Part shown: positions 33,300 through 42,678 of the stretch, piece after piece
How positions within the stretch are numbered: position 1 is the stretch's first letter
How the letters are laid out: each line of letters begins with the position of its first letter
Origin: Blastococcus carthaginiensis
GTDB lineage: Bacteria; Actinomycetota; Actinomycetes; Mycobacteriales; Geodermatophilaceae
Length of the DNA stretch: 64,000 bases
Reading direction: 5' to 3'
NCBI RefSeq assembly: GCF_030731085.1
Contig: NZ_JASNFN010000018.1
Span: 1 to 64,000 of the forward strand
The notes under the pieces: generated by a model
Databases searched by the model: none
Told to the model about the DNA's origin: nothing
The model's input: the letters and a program-made list of their open reading frames with translations, nothing else
Translations under genes and position numbers: made by a program

Positions 33300-34105
33300 C
33301 GGACCGCCCACTCCCCCGTGAACTCCGGCTCGACCTTGTCGGCGAAGGCCCGCCGCGCGGCGGCCGCGTCGGAGGTCGCGTAGTTGACCGCCTGGGCACG
33401 GGTCTCGTTGGCCAGCGCGTCGGAGAAGGACAGCATGATCCCCTGGTCGATCAGCGACTTGTTCTGGGCGAGCGCGATCGGGGGGCCGGCAGCCAGCCGT
33501 GCGGCGAGCTCGTCGACGAACGGCCCGATCTCCTCCGGCGTCTTGAGCCAGGTCACCAGGCCGAGCTTCTCCGCCTCCTCCGCGGAGACCATCTCGCCGA
33601 GCATCGCCAGCCGCTTGGCCTGCTGGAGACCGACCAGGCGCGGCAGCAGCCACGAACCACCCCAGTCGACCGACAGCCCGCGCTTGACGAAGATCTGGGA
33701 GAAGCGCGCAGTCGTGGACGCGACGACGAGGTCGCAGGACAGGGCGATGTTCCACCCGGCCCCGACCGCCACGCCCTCGACCTGCGCCACCACCGGCTTC
33801 GGGAACTCGTGCAGCAGGATCGGGGTCTTGCCGATGTGCTGCACGCGGCTGAGCGGATGTCCCACCGGCGCCGCGGAGATGTCGGCCCCGCCGCAGAAGT
33901 CACCCCCGGCGCCCCTGATGACCAGGACCCGCACGTCGGGGTCGAACTCCGCGAGCCGGAGGATGTCGAACATCGCCTCCCAGGCCTCGAGGGTCATCGC
34001 GTTCTTCCGACCCGGCTGGTTGAGCGTCATCCGGAGGATCCCCCCGGAGCACTCGGCCAGGACCGAACCCTCCCCGTACCGCTTCGCGTACTCCTCTGCG
34101 CTCAT
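33296..34105 (-). CDS. enoyl-CoA hydratase/isomerase
   Basis: A 269-aa crotonase. The first oxyanion motif is GGDFCGGADISA, and the second VAQVEGVAVGAGWNIALSCDLVVAS. FVKRGLSVDWGGSWLLPRLVGLQQAKRL has the Asp-Trp-Gly-Gly pattern common in isomerase or ring-opening-type members. The ATG at 34105 overlaps the ACAD stop by four bases, and its own stop overlaps the next crotonase start. It is cytoplasmic and acts on a CoA ester made by the ACAD pair just upstream. Confidence 0.85.
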   Translation of the reverse strand: MSAEEYAKRYGEGSVLAECSGGILRMTLNQPGRKNAMTLEAWEAMFDILRLAEFDPDVRVLVIRGAGGDFCGGADISAAPVGHPLSRVQHIGKTPILLHEFPKPVVAQVEGVAVGAGWNIALSCDLVVASTTARFSQIFVKRGLSVDWGGSWLLPRLVGLQQAKRLAMLGEMVSAEEAEKLGLVTWLKTPEEIGPFVDELAARLAAGPPIALAQNKSLIDQGIMLSFSDALANETRAQAVNYATSDAAAARRAFADKVEPEFTGEWAVR

Positions 34106-35124
34106 GCGCTGACCTTCCCTTCGACCGCGACCGCTCCCGCGCGTCGCGCCGGTTCCCGATGTCCGCCGTGCGCCTGCTCGAGCGCCTTGCCGCGCTTCAG
34201 CCACATCTGCAGGTCGTGCTCCCAGGTGAAGCCGATGCCGCCGTGGGTCTGGAGGGCCACCCGGTTCGCCTCGAACTCCGCCTCCACCGCGCAGATCCGC
34301 GCGAGCAGGGCCGACTCCTCGGCCCGCTCGTCGTCCGTCGCGACGAAGTACAGCGCGGCCCGCACGGCACGGCCGGCCAGGCTGACCAGCGAGGTGGCCT
34401 GCGCCAGCTGGTGCTTGACCGCCTGGAAGGAGCCGATCGGCCGGTCGAACTGGTGGCGCGTCCTCGCGTACTCGACGCTGCGGTGCAGCAGCTCCTCCGA
34501 GAGACCGATCAGCACCGCCGCCGAGCCGGCGTACTGCCGGGTCCGGGCGCCGGCGAGCGCCGCGCCACCACCCGGCAGGGCCTCCCCCGCCCCGTCGTGC
34601 GCCGCCACCCGGAACAACCGGCGGGAGGGGTCCATGGAGTGCACCCGGGTCAGGTCCAGCTCGTCGCGGGCGTACGCCTGCACCTCGCCGTCCCGCTCGA
34701 GCAGGACCAGATCGCTGACGTGGGCGTCGGGAACGACCGGGGTGCCACCGAGAGCGACCGTCACGCGCAGCTCCCCGGAGGCGATGGCCGGCAGCCACCG
34801 AGCCCTCTGCTCCTCCGAGCCCGCTTCGGCGATGAGGGACGGACCGATCAGCAGGGCCTCGAGCAGCGCGTCCGGGACGCACGCCCGGCCGGCTTCCTCG
34901 AGCACGGCGCAGAGGTCGACCTCGGTGCCGCCGACCCCGCCGAACTCCTCGGGCACGATCAGCGAGGCCGCGCCGGTTCCGGAGAGGTCCGCCCACAGCT
35001 GCGGGTCCCGTCCCGTGTCGGTGTCCCAGAGAGAACGCAGTCGCGCCGGCTCGGCGCGCCGCTCGAACAGTCGCCGGACCGAGCTGCGGAACGCCTGCTG
35101 CTCGTCACTGAAGTCGTATCTCAT
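34102..35124 (-). CDS. acyl-CoA dehydrogenase, short partner subunit
   Basis: A 340-aa ACAD-fold protein with weak middle-domain motifs (VALGGTPVVPDAHVSD) and no Glu-Gly-Thr base. The C-terminal domain shows VEYARTRHQFDRPIGSFQAVKHQLAQ and LQTHGGIGFTWEHDLQMWLKR. As with the pair at 21339-23545, it overlaps its partner by four bases (35121-35124), pointing to a heteromeric enzyme. The lysine-rich end (RAGAVAVEGKVSA) is probably flexible. The second such pair in this cluster implies two distinct alpha,beta-dehydrogenation steps. Confidence 0.85.
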   Translation of the reverse strand: MRYDFSDEQQAFRSSVRRLFERRAEPARLRSLWDTDTGRDPQLWADLSGTGAASLIVPEEFGGVGGTEVDLCAVLEEAGRACVPDALLEALLIGPSLIAEAGSEEQRARWLPAIASGELRVTVALGGTPVVPDAHVSDLVLLERDGEVQAYARDELDLTRVHSMDPSRRLFRVAAHDGAGEALPGGGAALAGARTRQYAGSAAVLIGLSEELLHRSVEYARTRHQFDRPIGSFQAVKHQLAQATSLVSLAGRAVRAALYFVATDDERAEESALLARICAVEAEFEANRVALQTHGGIGFTWEHDLQMWLKRGKALEQAHGGHREPARRAGAVAVEGKVSA

Positions 35125-36284
35125 GCCCGCGGCTCCCGAGGCAGCCCGAGGCCACGTTCGCTGATGATGTTCTTCTGGATCTCGGTGCTCCCGGCGAAGA
35201 TCTCCCCGGCCCGGCCGTGCCAGTAGTTCCGGAGCAGCGGCGGCAGCGCGCCCGAGGGGTCGGGCTCGTGGAGGAGCTCGGCGTCGGGTCCGAGGACGGT
35301 GAGGTGCTCCTCGTGGATCGCGGTCTGGATCTCCGACCAGCGCACCTTCAGGATGCTGGAATCGACCCCGTCGTCGGCCCCGCGGGCGATGGTGTCGGTG
35401 AGCGCATACGTGGCCTGCTCGTGGGCGAACGTCCAGGCGCTCAGCGAGCCCAGCCGCTCGAGGGCACCGGGGTCGGCATCGCGTCGGCCGACCTCCTCCG
35501 CCAGCGCACGAAACGTCTGGGTCAGCCGGGTGTGCTGCCCTCGCCCGGTGCCGCGCTCGAGCCTCAGCGACGTCTGGGCGACCCGCCAGCCGTCGTCGAG
35601 GTCCCCGACGAGGTTGGCCAGCGGAATCCGGGCGTCGGTGAAGAAGACCTCGGCGAAACCGGAGTGCCCGTGCAGCTGCCTCATCGGACGGACCTCCACC
35701 CCGGGGGTGTCCAGGTCGAGGACGACGAAGCTGATCCCGCGGTGCTTGCGGGCCTCCGGATCGGTGCGGACCAGCGCGAACATGCGGGTCGCGACGACGC
35801 CGTAGGAGGTCCAGGTCTTCTGCCCGTTGAGGACCAGCTCGTCGCCCTCGATCCGCGCGGTGGTGCGCAGGGCGGCGAGGTCACTGCCGGCGTCGGGTTC
35901 GGAGAAGCCCTGGCACCAGATGTCCGAGCAGTCCAGGATGCCCGGGATCCACTCTCGCTTCTGCTGCTCCGTGCCGTGCACCAGCACGGTCGGGCCACCG
36001 TGGATCAGGCCCATCTTGTTGAGCCGCTCGGGCAGCCGGAGCCGGGCGTACTCCTCGTCCCAGATCAGCTGCGCCCAGAGGTCCAGGCCGAGTCCGCCGG
36101 CCTCCTTCGGCCACCCGGGAGCCGCGTAGCCGGCCGCGAACAGCCGCCGTTCCCACTCCAGGTGCTCGGCCAGGCCTCGTTCGGTGTAGTACGGCTGGAA
36201 GGCATGCGTGGGCTGGTTGGCCTCCAGCCACGCACGGACCTCCGCCCGGAACTCCTGCTGCTGAGGGGTGAACTGCAGATCCAT
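35121..36284 (-). CDS. acyl-CoA dehydrogenase, FAD-binding partner subunit
   Basis: A 387-aa ACAD with good FAD and substrate motifs: WCQGFSEPDAGSDLAALRTTA, QKTWTSYGVVATRMF, FAEVFFTDARIPLANLVGD. The canonical Glu base near the C-terminus is replaced (FAGSTEIQKNII). The ATG at 36284 lies seven bases after the TctA stop, and the gene overlaps the short ACAD. It is probably the alpha subunit of a heterotetrameric dehydrogenase as described for actinobacterial sterol and cyclic-acid catabolism. Its position after the transporter suggests an early step. Confidence 0.85.
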   Translation of the reverse strand: MDLQFTPQQQEFRAEVRAWLEANQPTHAFQPYYTERGLAEHLEWERRLFAAGYAAPGWPKEAGGLGLDLWAQLIWDEEYARLRLPERLNKMGLIHGGPTVLVHGTEQQKREWIPGILDCSDIWCQGFSEPDAGSDLAALRTTARIEGDELVLNGQKTWTSYGVVATRMFALVRTDPEARKHRGISFVVLDLDTPGVEVRPMRQLHGHSGFAEVFFTDARIPLANLVGDLDDGWRVAQTSLRLERGTGRGQHTRLTQTFRALAEEVGRRDADPGALERLGSLSAWTFAHEQATYALTDTIARGADDGVDSSILKVRWSEIQTAIHEEHLTVLGPDAELLHEPDPSGALPPLLRNYWHGRAGEIFAGSTEIQKNIISERGLGLPREPRA

Positions 36285-36291
36285 CCGCGGA

Positions 36292-37830
36292 CTAATCCTC
36301 TCCCGCCATCGACTTGGCTTCTTCCAGAACAGTGGGACCGGCCCTCCTGCCGCGGTGGGCCCGGACGGCGCCCCAGATCGACGACGCGATCACCAGCACC
36401 ACCAGTGCGGTCAGCACGCCCGAGACCGGGCGGGTGACGAAGATGGAGAGGCTGCCGTTGGAGAGCAGGAGGGACTGCCGGAAGGCCTGCTCGAGGATCG
36501 AGCCGAGCACGAACGCCAGGACCAGCGGCGCGGGCTCGAAGCCGGTCTTGCGCATCAGGTAGCCGACGAGACCGGCAGCCAGCATGACCCACATGTCGAA
36601 GATGTCGGTGCTGATGGTGTAGACCCCGACCAGCGTGACCAGCATGGCCATCCCGCCGATGATCCCGACCCGCACGCGCAGGAGCTGCACGAACGCACCC
36701 ACCATCGGCCAGTTCAGCAGCAGCAGCACCGCGTTGCCCACGAGCATCGAGGCGATGACGCCCCAGAAGATGTCCGGGTGCTCGCTGATCAGCGCCGGTC
36801 CCGGGGTGATGTTCTGGGTCATCAGCGCGCCCAGGATGAGGGCGAGCACGGCGTTGGACGGCAGGCCCAGGGTGAGCAGCGGGATGAAGGCCGAGATGGA
36901 GGAGGCGTTGTTGGCCGTCTCCGGCCCGGCGACACCCTCGATCGCGCCCTGGCCGAAGCGCTCCGGGTGCTTCGACCGCTTCTTCTCCACCCCGTAGGAG
37001 ACGATGGAGGACAGGACGCCGCCGCCTCCGGGCAGCACCCCGATCGGGAAGCCCAGCAGCGTGCCCCGGGTGATCGCCCCGCGGGACTGCGCCCAGTCGT
37101 CCTTGCTGAACCAGATCCGGCCGACGGCCCCGATCTTCATGTGCTTGCTGCCGGCCCGTTCGAGCACCAGGAGGATCTCGCTGACGCCGAACAGGCCCAT
37201 CGCGATGGCCACCAGGTCGATGCCGCCGAACAGCTGCGGGATGTCGAGGGTGAACCGGGTCGTGCCGACGATGGGGTCGGTCCCGACCACGGCCAGCAGC
37301 AGGCCGACGGCCGCCGCGATGATGCTCTTGATGGTCGACCTGGTGCCCAGGTAGGTCACCATGACGATGCCGAAGATGGTCAGGACGGCGTACTCCGGCG
37401 GCCCGAAGCCGACGGCGAACCGCGCCAGCGCGGGCGCCACGAAGATGAGTCCGACGATGGCGAACGTGCCGCCGATGAAGGAGCCGAGCGCGGAGATGCC
37501 CAGTGCGGGGCCGGCCCGCCCCTGCCTGGTCATCTGGTAGCCGTCGATGGCGGTGATCGCACTGGCCGCCTCGCCGGGGATCTGCAGCAGCACCGAGGTG
37601 ATCGTGCCGCCGTACATCGACCCGTAGTAGACGCCGGCGAGCAGGATGATGGCCGACGCCGGCTCGATCCCGTAGGTGAACGGCAGCAGCAGGGCGATGG
37701 TCGCGGTCGGGCCGAGGCCCGGCAGGATGCCGATGACCGTCCCGATGAGGACGCCGAGCACCACGTACAGCAGGTTTTCAGGGGTGAACACCACCCCGAA
37801 GCCTTCGGCGAGGCCGGTGAGACTCTCCAT
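36292..37830 (-). CDS. tctA: TctA, large membrane subunit of a tripartite carboxylate transporter
   Basis: A 512-aa protein with 11-12 predicted helices of the tripartite tricarboxylate transporter (TTT) family. Signature regions are VLPGLGPTATIALLLPFTYGI near the N-terminus (as ILPGLGPTATIA), the Gly/Ala-rich IPGEAASAITAIDGYQM, and TLGLPSNAVLALILGALM. Solute uptake is driven by an ion gradient, with the substrate delivered by TctC. The ATG at 37830 lies two bases after the TctB stop. The organisation TctC-B-A inside an operon of acyl-CoA genes says the imported solute is the carboxylic acid the operon degrades. Confidence 0.9.
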   Translation of the reverse strand: MESLTGLAEGFGVVFTPENLLYVVLGVLIGTVIGILPGLGPTATIALLLPFTYGIEPASAIILLAGVYYGSMYGGTITSVLLQIPGEAASAITAIDGYQMTRQGRAGPALGISALGSFIGGTFAIVGLIFVAPALARFAVGFGPPEYAVLTIFGIVMVTYLGTRSTIKSIIAAAVGLLLAVVGTDPIVGTTRFTLDIPQLFGGIDLVAIAMGLFGVSEILLVLERAGSKHMKIGAVGRIWFSKDDWAQSRGAITRGTLLGFPIGVLPGGGGVLSSIVSYGVEKKRSKHPERFGQGAIEGVAGPETANNASSISAFIPLLTLGLPSNAVLALILGALMTQNITPGPALISEHPDIFWGVIASMLVGNAVLLLLNWPMVGAFVQLLRVRVGIIGGMAMLVTLVGVYTISTDIFDMWVMLAAGLVGYLMRKTGFEPAPLVLAFVLGSILEQAFRQSLLLSNGSLSIFVTRPVSGVLTALVVLVIASSIWGAVRAHRGRRAGPTVLEEAKSMAGED

Positions 37831-37832
37831 GG

Positions 37833-38444
37833 TCAGCGGCCTCCCCAGAGTTGCGCGATGACGTCCGCCGGGAGCCGAGCTCCCAGCACGACGACGAACA
37901 GCAGGTGTGCCACCGCGCTGGCCCCGACGGCGAGGGCGAGGGACATGAGCCAGCCTTCCCGGGCGAGCACGCGGAACCAGAACAGGAGCACGAGGCTTGC
38001 GGTGAGCAGGAGGCCCACCTCGTCGAACAGGACGACGAACAGGCAGAGGACGATCAGGCCCAGCAGCGGCCGGACGATGATCCGCCCGAAGGGCGCGATG
38101 TCCGCGCGGTCCGCGGTGAATATGCCGCCGACGGAGAAGACGATCAACAGGACCGCGACGATGAACGGCCACAGCCCGGTGTCGGGTTGACGCATGGTCC
38201 CGAGCTCGAGGTCGTAGGCGCCGACCGCGAAGTACAGGCCGATGCCCGCCGCCACGAGGAAGGGCAGCCGGGCCAGGAGCCAGTCGCCCCGGCGGCGTTC
38301 CCGGGCCGGTAGGTCCTCCTGAGGAGCGGCCGCGCCGTCCGGTCCGGCGTTCGAGTCGGCCGAGGAGGCGGGCGGATCCACCGGAACGGCCGCCGGCTCG
38401 TCCGGGGCCGGTGGATGCTCCCTGGCTGCCGGTGGTCGTTCCAT
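37833..38444 (-). CDS. tctB: TctB, small membrane subunit of the TTT transporter
   Basis: A 203-aa protein with an unusually long proline/alanine-rich cytoplasmic N-terminus (about 50 residues) followed by four helices (PFLVAAGIGLYFAVGAYDL; WPFIVAVLLIVFSVGGIF; IIVRPLLGLIVLCLFVVLF; a last pair around MSLALAVGASAVAHLLFVVVLG). The motif LGTMRQPDTGLWPFIV (as G-x-G-x-x-P-x-x-x-P) is the TctB hallmark. It works with TctA and TctC. The N-terminal extension is longer than typical and may be flexible or over-annotated. Confidence 0.85.
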   Translation of the reverse strand: MERPPAAREHPPAPDEPAAVPVDPPASSADSNAGPDGAAAPQEDLPARERRRGDWLLARLPFLVAAGIGLYFAVGAYDLELGTMRQPDTGLWPFIVAVLLIVFSVGGIFTADRADIAPFGRIIVRPLLGLIVLCLFVVLFDEVGLLLTASLVLLFWFRVLAREGWLMSLALAVGASAVAHLLFVVVLGARLPADVIAQLWGGR

Positions 38445-38493
38445 CGTGGCTCCTCTCGGCGAGGGGTCGGTCGTGCGTGCGGCCGGTCCGGGC

Positions 38494-39507
38494 TCAGTTG
38501 CCGGCGAACAGTTCTTCGAGGATCGGCTGGAGCGTCTCCTGCTCCTGCTCCAGCATCGCCCTCAGGTCATCGGCTCCCATGAAGGGCTCAAGCAGCCGCT
38601 CCTCACCGATGACCGTGACGGTCGCCTCGTCCTCGAGGGCTCCCTTGAGGGCCTCCTCCAGGGTGCTCACGATGTCCTCGGGCGTACCCGCCGGGACGAC
38701 CAGGACGTAGTACGAGTTGCCGTAGACGATCTCCTCGTAGCCGGACTCCACGAAGGTGGGCACGTCAGGCATCGTCGGCAGGGTCTCCGGCGAACTCGTG
38801 GCCAGGACCTTGAACTCGCCGCTGTCGACCTGGGCGATCGTCGTCTGGGCGTTCGAGCAGAAGCAACCCGCGACGTTCCCGCCGAGCAGCGCGGTCACCG
38901 CCGGAGCCTCGCCCGGGAAGGGCACCGGCGAGAACTCCACGCCGTAGTCCCGGGCCAGCCGCTCGAGCTCGACGTGCTGCGGCGTGCTCGGCCCCGCGGT
39001 GGCGATGTTGATCGTGCCCGGTGCCGCCTCGGCCGCCTCGACCAGCTCTTCGAGCGTGTCGTACGGTCCGTCCTCGCGGACGATCAGCAGCCCGGGGCCG
39101 AAGGTGGCCACCCCGATCATGTCCAGGTCCTCGAGCCCGTACCCCACGTCCTCGATCAGCGGGACCCGGGCGACGGCCGAGCCCGTCGTCATCCCGATCG
39201 TGTAGCCGTCCGGCTCCGCCCGCGCGACCTCCGCCGTGCCCAGCGATCCCGAGGCGCCTTCGACGTTCTCCACGACGACGTTGACGCCGAACTGCTCCTC
39301 CATGTAGGCGGCGACCGCGCGGCCGGCGACGTCCGTCGGCCCGCCGGCGGCGTAGCTGACCACGAAGCGGAGGTCGTCGGTCGGGTAGTCCGACTCCGCC
39401 TCGCCGGCGGCGGACGTACCGCCGGACCCGGCGTCGTCGCCACAGGCGGCGAGTCCGAGGCTCAGGACGGTGGCGCCGAATACGGCGACGAGCTTCTTCT
39501 TCGACAC
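38494..39507 (-). CDS. tctC: TctC-type substrate-binding lipoprotein
   Basis: A 337-aa periplasmic-type binding protein (Bug/TctC family). It has a lipoprotein signal: MSKKKLVAVFGATVLSLGLAAC, with the lipobox LGLAAC and Cys22 as the lipidated residue. The family pattern is YAAGGPTDVAGRAVAAYMEEQFG, GSLGTAEVARAEPDGYTIG and VPFPGEAPAVTALLGGNVA. It captures the substrate outside the membrane and hands it to TctAB. Acidic residues near the mature N-terminus form a linker. The first gene of the transporter set, it lies 77 bases after the acyl-CoA synthetase. Confidence 0.9.
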   Translation of the reverse strand: MSKKKLVAVFGATVLSLGLAACGDDAGSGGTSAAGEAESDYPTDDLRFVVSYAAGGPTDVAGRAVAAYMEEQFGVNVVVENVEGASGSLGTAEVARAEPDGYTIGMTTGSAVARVPLIEDVGYGLEDLDMIGVATFGPGLLIVREDGPYDTLEELVEAAEAAPGTINIATAGPSTPQHVELERLARDYGVEFSPVPFPGEAPAVTALLGGNVAGCFCSNAQTTIAQVDSGEFKVLATSSPETLPTMPDVPTFVESGYEEIVYGNSYYVLVVPAGTPEDIVSTLEEALKGALEDEATVTVIGEERLLEPFMGADDLRAMLEQEQETLQPILEELFAGN

Positions 39508-39584
39508 TGAAGTTCCTTCCGGTTGGCTGACTGGTGGAGCAACTGGTGGTGGCCGGACGGGCGGACGCCTGCCTGGCCGGTGAG

Positions 39585-41735
39585 CTAGTGCGCGGCCGCT
39601 CTGCGGGCCACGAGTGCGTCGACCGCGACCGCACCCTGGCCCTCCGGCAGGACGATGAACGGATTGATGTCGATGCTGTCGAGCACGTCGGGGTTGTCGG
39701 CCGCGAAGAACGAGAGCTTGCTCAGCGCGTCGGCGAGCGCCGGGACGTCGCAGCGCGGTCGGCCGCGGGCGCCGTCGAGGAGGTCGAAGCCCTTCACCTC
39801 CCGGATCATGGCCTCGGCCTCCTCGACCCCGATCGGGGCCAGCCGGCAGCTCACGTCGCCGAGCACCTCGACGAAGATGCCGCCGAGGCCGAACACCACC
39901 GTGGCGCCGAGCGAGGCGTCGTTCTGGATGCCGAGGATCGTCTCGACGCCGCCGGTGACCATCTCGGCGACGAGCACGCCGTGGATGTCCGCGTCCGGAA
40001 CAGCGCTACGGACCGCTCCGGTGATCCGGTCGTAGGCCGCGGCGGCCTCGTCCGGCGACGCGACGTCCAGCACGACTCCGCCGGCCTCCGACTTGTGGAG
40101 CACGTCAGGCGACTCGACCTTCATCGCCACGGCCCCCCCGATCTCCTCAGCGGCCCGCGCGGCGTCCTCGGCGGAGGTGACGAGCACCTCGCGGGCGACG
40201 GGGATCCCGATGTCGGACAGCAACCGCTTGGCCGAGGACTCCGTGCGCGCCTCGCCCGGTCCGAGCCGGCGGACCGTCCGACCGGACCAGCCCTCCGGCT
40301 CGGGGCGAACGGTGAAGTTCTCTGCCAACCGGCCCAGCCGCGCGGTGACGGTGACCGCGTCACCCAGTTCCTCGAAGAGGGGCATGCCCAGGGCGCGGAC
40401 GTCGCGCAGGACGTCGTCGGTCCCGAGCATCGAGACCATCACGGTGGCGTCGGGATGGGCGGCGCGGACCTTGCGCAGCGACTCCACCACGTTGTCCGAC
40501 CAGGGCCGCCGCATGCCGATGTAGGTGAGGAAGAGGAGGACGACGTCGAAGTCGCCCTCGCTCAGCACCACGTCGAGGAAACTCGACAGCAGCGCCGGGT
40601 CGTTGGTCACCTGCGCGGTGGTGTCGATGGGGTTGACGACACTGGCCGCCGACCAGATGGCCTTGAGCCGCTCCTGTGCGGCCGCGGGGAGCGGGGGGAC
40701 CTCGAGGCCCGACACGGATGCCGCGTCCGCCGCCAGGATGCCGCCTCCTCCGGAGCCGGTGAGGATGCCCAGCCTCCGGCCGGCGGGAAGACGCCCGACC
40801 GCGAGGGCGTACGACATCTGCACGAGCTCGGTGATGGAGCCCACCCGGCAGACGTTGTACCGGTGGAAGAGGGCGTCGTACGCCTGGTTGGACCCGACCA
40901 GGGAAGCGGTGTGCGAGGCGGCCGCCGCGGCGCCGACGTCGGATTCGCCGGCCTTGAGCATGATGACCGGCTTGCGCCGCTGGAAGGCGATGTCCAGCGC
41001 GGCCTTCAGGCGCTCACCGCTGCGACAGCCCTCCATGTACACGGCGATCGCGGAGACGCTGTCGTCCATGGCGAGGTAGGCGACGCAGTCCGCGACGTCG
41101 ATGTCCGCCTCGTTGCCCGTGGTCACCCACGGGTCGAACTGGAAGCCGCGCGGCAGGGCGGCGGCGACCGAGTGGCCGCCGATGGCGCCGCTCTGGCTGA
41201 CCAGCGCCACGCGAGGCAGCGGCCCCTCGGGCTTCGGCAACTGGACGGCGAAGGCGAAGGTGGCGATCGCACCGATCTCGCCGCTGGCCGCCCCGATGCA
41301 GTTGGGGCCGAGCAGGCGCATCCCGGCTGCACCGGCGACCTGCACGAGCTGTTCCTGCAGCGCGGCGCCGTCGGGACCCATCTCGGCGAAGCCGGCACTG
41401 AACAGGATGGCCACCTTCACGCCCTTGCCGGCGCAGGCGGTGACGGCGTCCAGGACCGCACCGGTCGGAACCGCCACGATGGCCAGGTCGATCTCGCCCG
41501 GGACGTCGTCGAGGCTGCGCAGGGCCGGGATGCCCTGGACCTCGTCACGGTGGGGATTGATCGGGTAGATCGCGCCGGTGAAGCCCGCGTCGCGCAGGTG
41601 GTGGATCGGCCGGCCGCCGATCTTCGTCGGGTCGGAGGACGCGCCGATGACAGCCACGGACCGCGGCTGGAAGAGTGCCGTCAGGCCCTCGGTCCGAGGT
41701 CCTGACGCGATTCCGGTCGCTTCGATAGCACTCAC
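39585..41735 (-). CDS. ADP-forming acyl-CoA synthetase (fused alpha-beta)
   Basis: A ~716-aa NDP-forming acyl-CoA synthetase. The CoA-binding domain (PRSVAVIGASSDPTKIGGRPIHHL) is followed by the ligase domain with the phosphorylated His (SHTASLVGS, His275) and, from about residue 490, an ATP-grasp domain (RLLSDIGIPVAREVLV, VAMKVESPDVLHKSEAGGV). It makes acyl-CoA from acid, CoA and ATP, giving ADP and Pi. The GTG at 41735 is preferred since GGATGGAG lies eight bases upstream; the next GTG at 41762 would add nine residues. As first gene of the operon, it probably activates the acid imported by TctCBA. The promoter region contains the GTATAC operator at 41866. Confidence 0.85.
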   Translation of the reverse strand: MSAIEATGIASGPRTEGLTALFQPRSVAVIGASSDPTKIGGRPIHHLRDAGFTGAIYPINPHRDEVQGIPALRSLDDVPGEIDLAIVAVPTGAVLDAVTACAGKGVKVAILFSAGFAEMGPDGAALQEQLVQVAGAAGMRLLGPNCIGAASGEIGAIATFAFAVQLPKPEGPLPRVALVSQSGAIGGHSVAAALPRGFQFDPWVTTGNEADIDVADCVAYLAMDDSVSAIAVYMEGCRSGERLKAALDIAFQRRKPVIMLKAGESDVGAAAAASHTASLVGSNQAYDALFHRYNVCRVGSITELVQMSYALAVGRLPAGRRLGILTGSGGGGILAADAASVSGLEVPPLPAAAQERLKAIWSAASVVNPIDTTAQVTNDPALLSSFLDVVLSEGDFDVVLLFLTYIGMRRPWSDNVVESLRKVRAAHPDATVMVSMLGTDDVLRDVRALGMPLFEELGDAVTVTARLGRLAENFTVRPEPEGWSGRTVRRLGPGEARTESSAKRLLSDIGIPVAREVLVTSAEDAARAAEEIGGAVAMKVESPDVLHKSEAGGVVLDVASPDEAAAAYDRITGAVRSAVPDADIHGVLVAEMVTGGVETILGIQNDASLGATVVFGLGGIFVEVLGDVSCRLAPIGVEEAEAMIREVKGFDLLDGARGRPRCDVPALADALSKLSFFAADNPDVLDSIDINPFIVLPEGQGAVAVDALVARRAAAH

Positions 41736-41862
41736 CGACGGCACTCCATCCTTGCGTTGCACGCTCGCGCGGGGCGGGCGGGACGATCAGCGGGCTCCGT
41801 GGCCACCGCCCCCTCGGAGGGGTGACCGCGGCCACAACGGACCCTAGGCGAGAACATGCAAC

Positions 41863-41875
41863 TTTGTATACTCTT
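41863..41875. promoter_or_regulatory. candidate GntR operator, acs / gntR divergent region
   Basis: TTTGTATACTCTT with the GTATAC core at 41866-41871, between the acyl-CoA synthetase operon and the GntR gene. It is well placed for autoregulation and for control of the 12-gene operon. TATACT may also be a -10 for one direction. Confidence 0.55.
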
Positions 41876-42000
41876 TGTTGTAGCGAATTCGGCGTGACGC
41901 AGCCGGGCCAGCAAAGGCGCAGGTCAACGGCGCGGCAAGGAGTCTCACGACCGCGCAGGTACGCTGCGGACCCGTTCGAGGAAGAGAGAGGCAGGACCCT

Positions 42001-42669
42001 GTGGTGTTCACAGACACCGCTGAGGGGCGGGAGACGAGCGTCACCCGGTGCCTCGGCGCCCTCCGCAAGCTGATCCTGTCAGGGGCGCTGCTCCCGGGCG
42101 AGAAGGTCCACCAGTCCGAACTCGCCGAGCAGCTCAACGTCAGCCGGATCCCGCTGCGCGAGGCGCTGTCCACCCTGGCTGCCGAGGGGGTCCTGGACTA
42201 CAAGCCCAACACCGGCTACCGGGTGTCGCGCTTCAGCAGCGACGACCTGTCCGAGATCTACCTCATGCGCCGGCTGCTCGAGACCGAGATCCTCTCCACC
42301 GTCGATCTCTCCGAGGTCGACGTCGACGAGCTGGCCCAGCTGAACGAGGAGCTCCGCAGGACCGATCCGGCGGAGGACCAGGACCGGTACCAGAAGCTCA
42401 ACCTCCAGTTCCACTTCCGGCTGTTCGAGTACTCGCCGCTGCGGCTGATCCGCGACGAGGTCACCCGGCTCTGGTACATGTCGAGCTTCTACCGCTCCCT
42501 CTACCTGCACGAGGTGGAGTCGTCGCTGCACGTCGTCAGCGATCATGAGCGAATCATCCAGGCGGTGCGCACGAGGGACATCAAGGAGCTCGTCCGTGCC
42601 AGTGACGAGCACCGACAGGGCACCGAGAACCTGGTCGTCCGCCGCCTCGGACGCTCGCGCCTGCGCTGA
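42001..42669 (+). CDS. GntR-family regulator with FCD ligand domain
   Basis: A 222-aa FadR-subfamily transcription factor. The winged helix spans about residues 12-75 (LRKLILSGALLPGEKVHQSELAEQLNVSRIPLREALSTLAAEGVLDYKPNTGYRVS). An all-helical FCD effector domain follows, with FHFRLFEYSPLRLIRDEV, and SDHERIIQAVRTRDIKELVRASDEH carries a metal-type His. The start is GTG at 42001, or 42004, behind GAGAGGCAGGA. FCD regulators usually respond to small carboxylic acids or CoA esters and repress neighbouring genes. It is divergent from the acyl-CoA synthetase operon, so it is the probable local repressor of the island. Confidence 0.9.
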   Translation: MVFTDTAEGRETSVTRCLGALRKLILSGALLPGEKVHQSELAEQLNVSRIPLREALSTLAAEGVLDYKPNTGYRVSRFSSDDLSEIYLMRRLLETEILSTVDLSEVDVDELAQLNEELRRTDPAEDQDRYQKLNLQFHFRLFEYSPLRLIRDEVTRLWYMSSFYRSLYLHEVESSLHVVSDHERIIQAVRTRDIKELVRASDEHRQGTENLVVRRLGRSRLR

Positions 42670-42678
42670 CCCTCCGGC

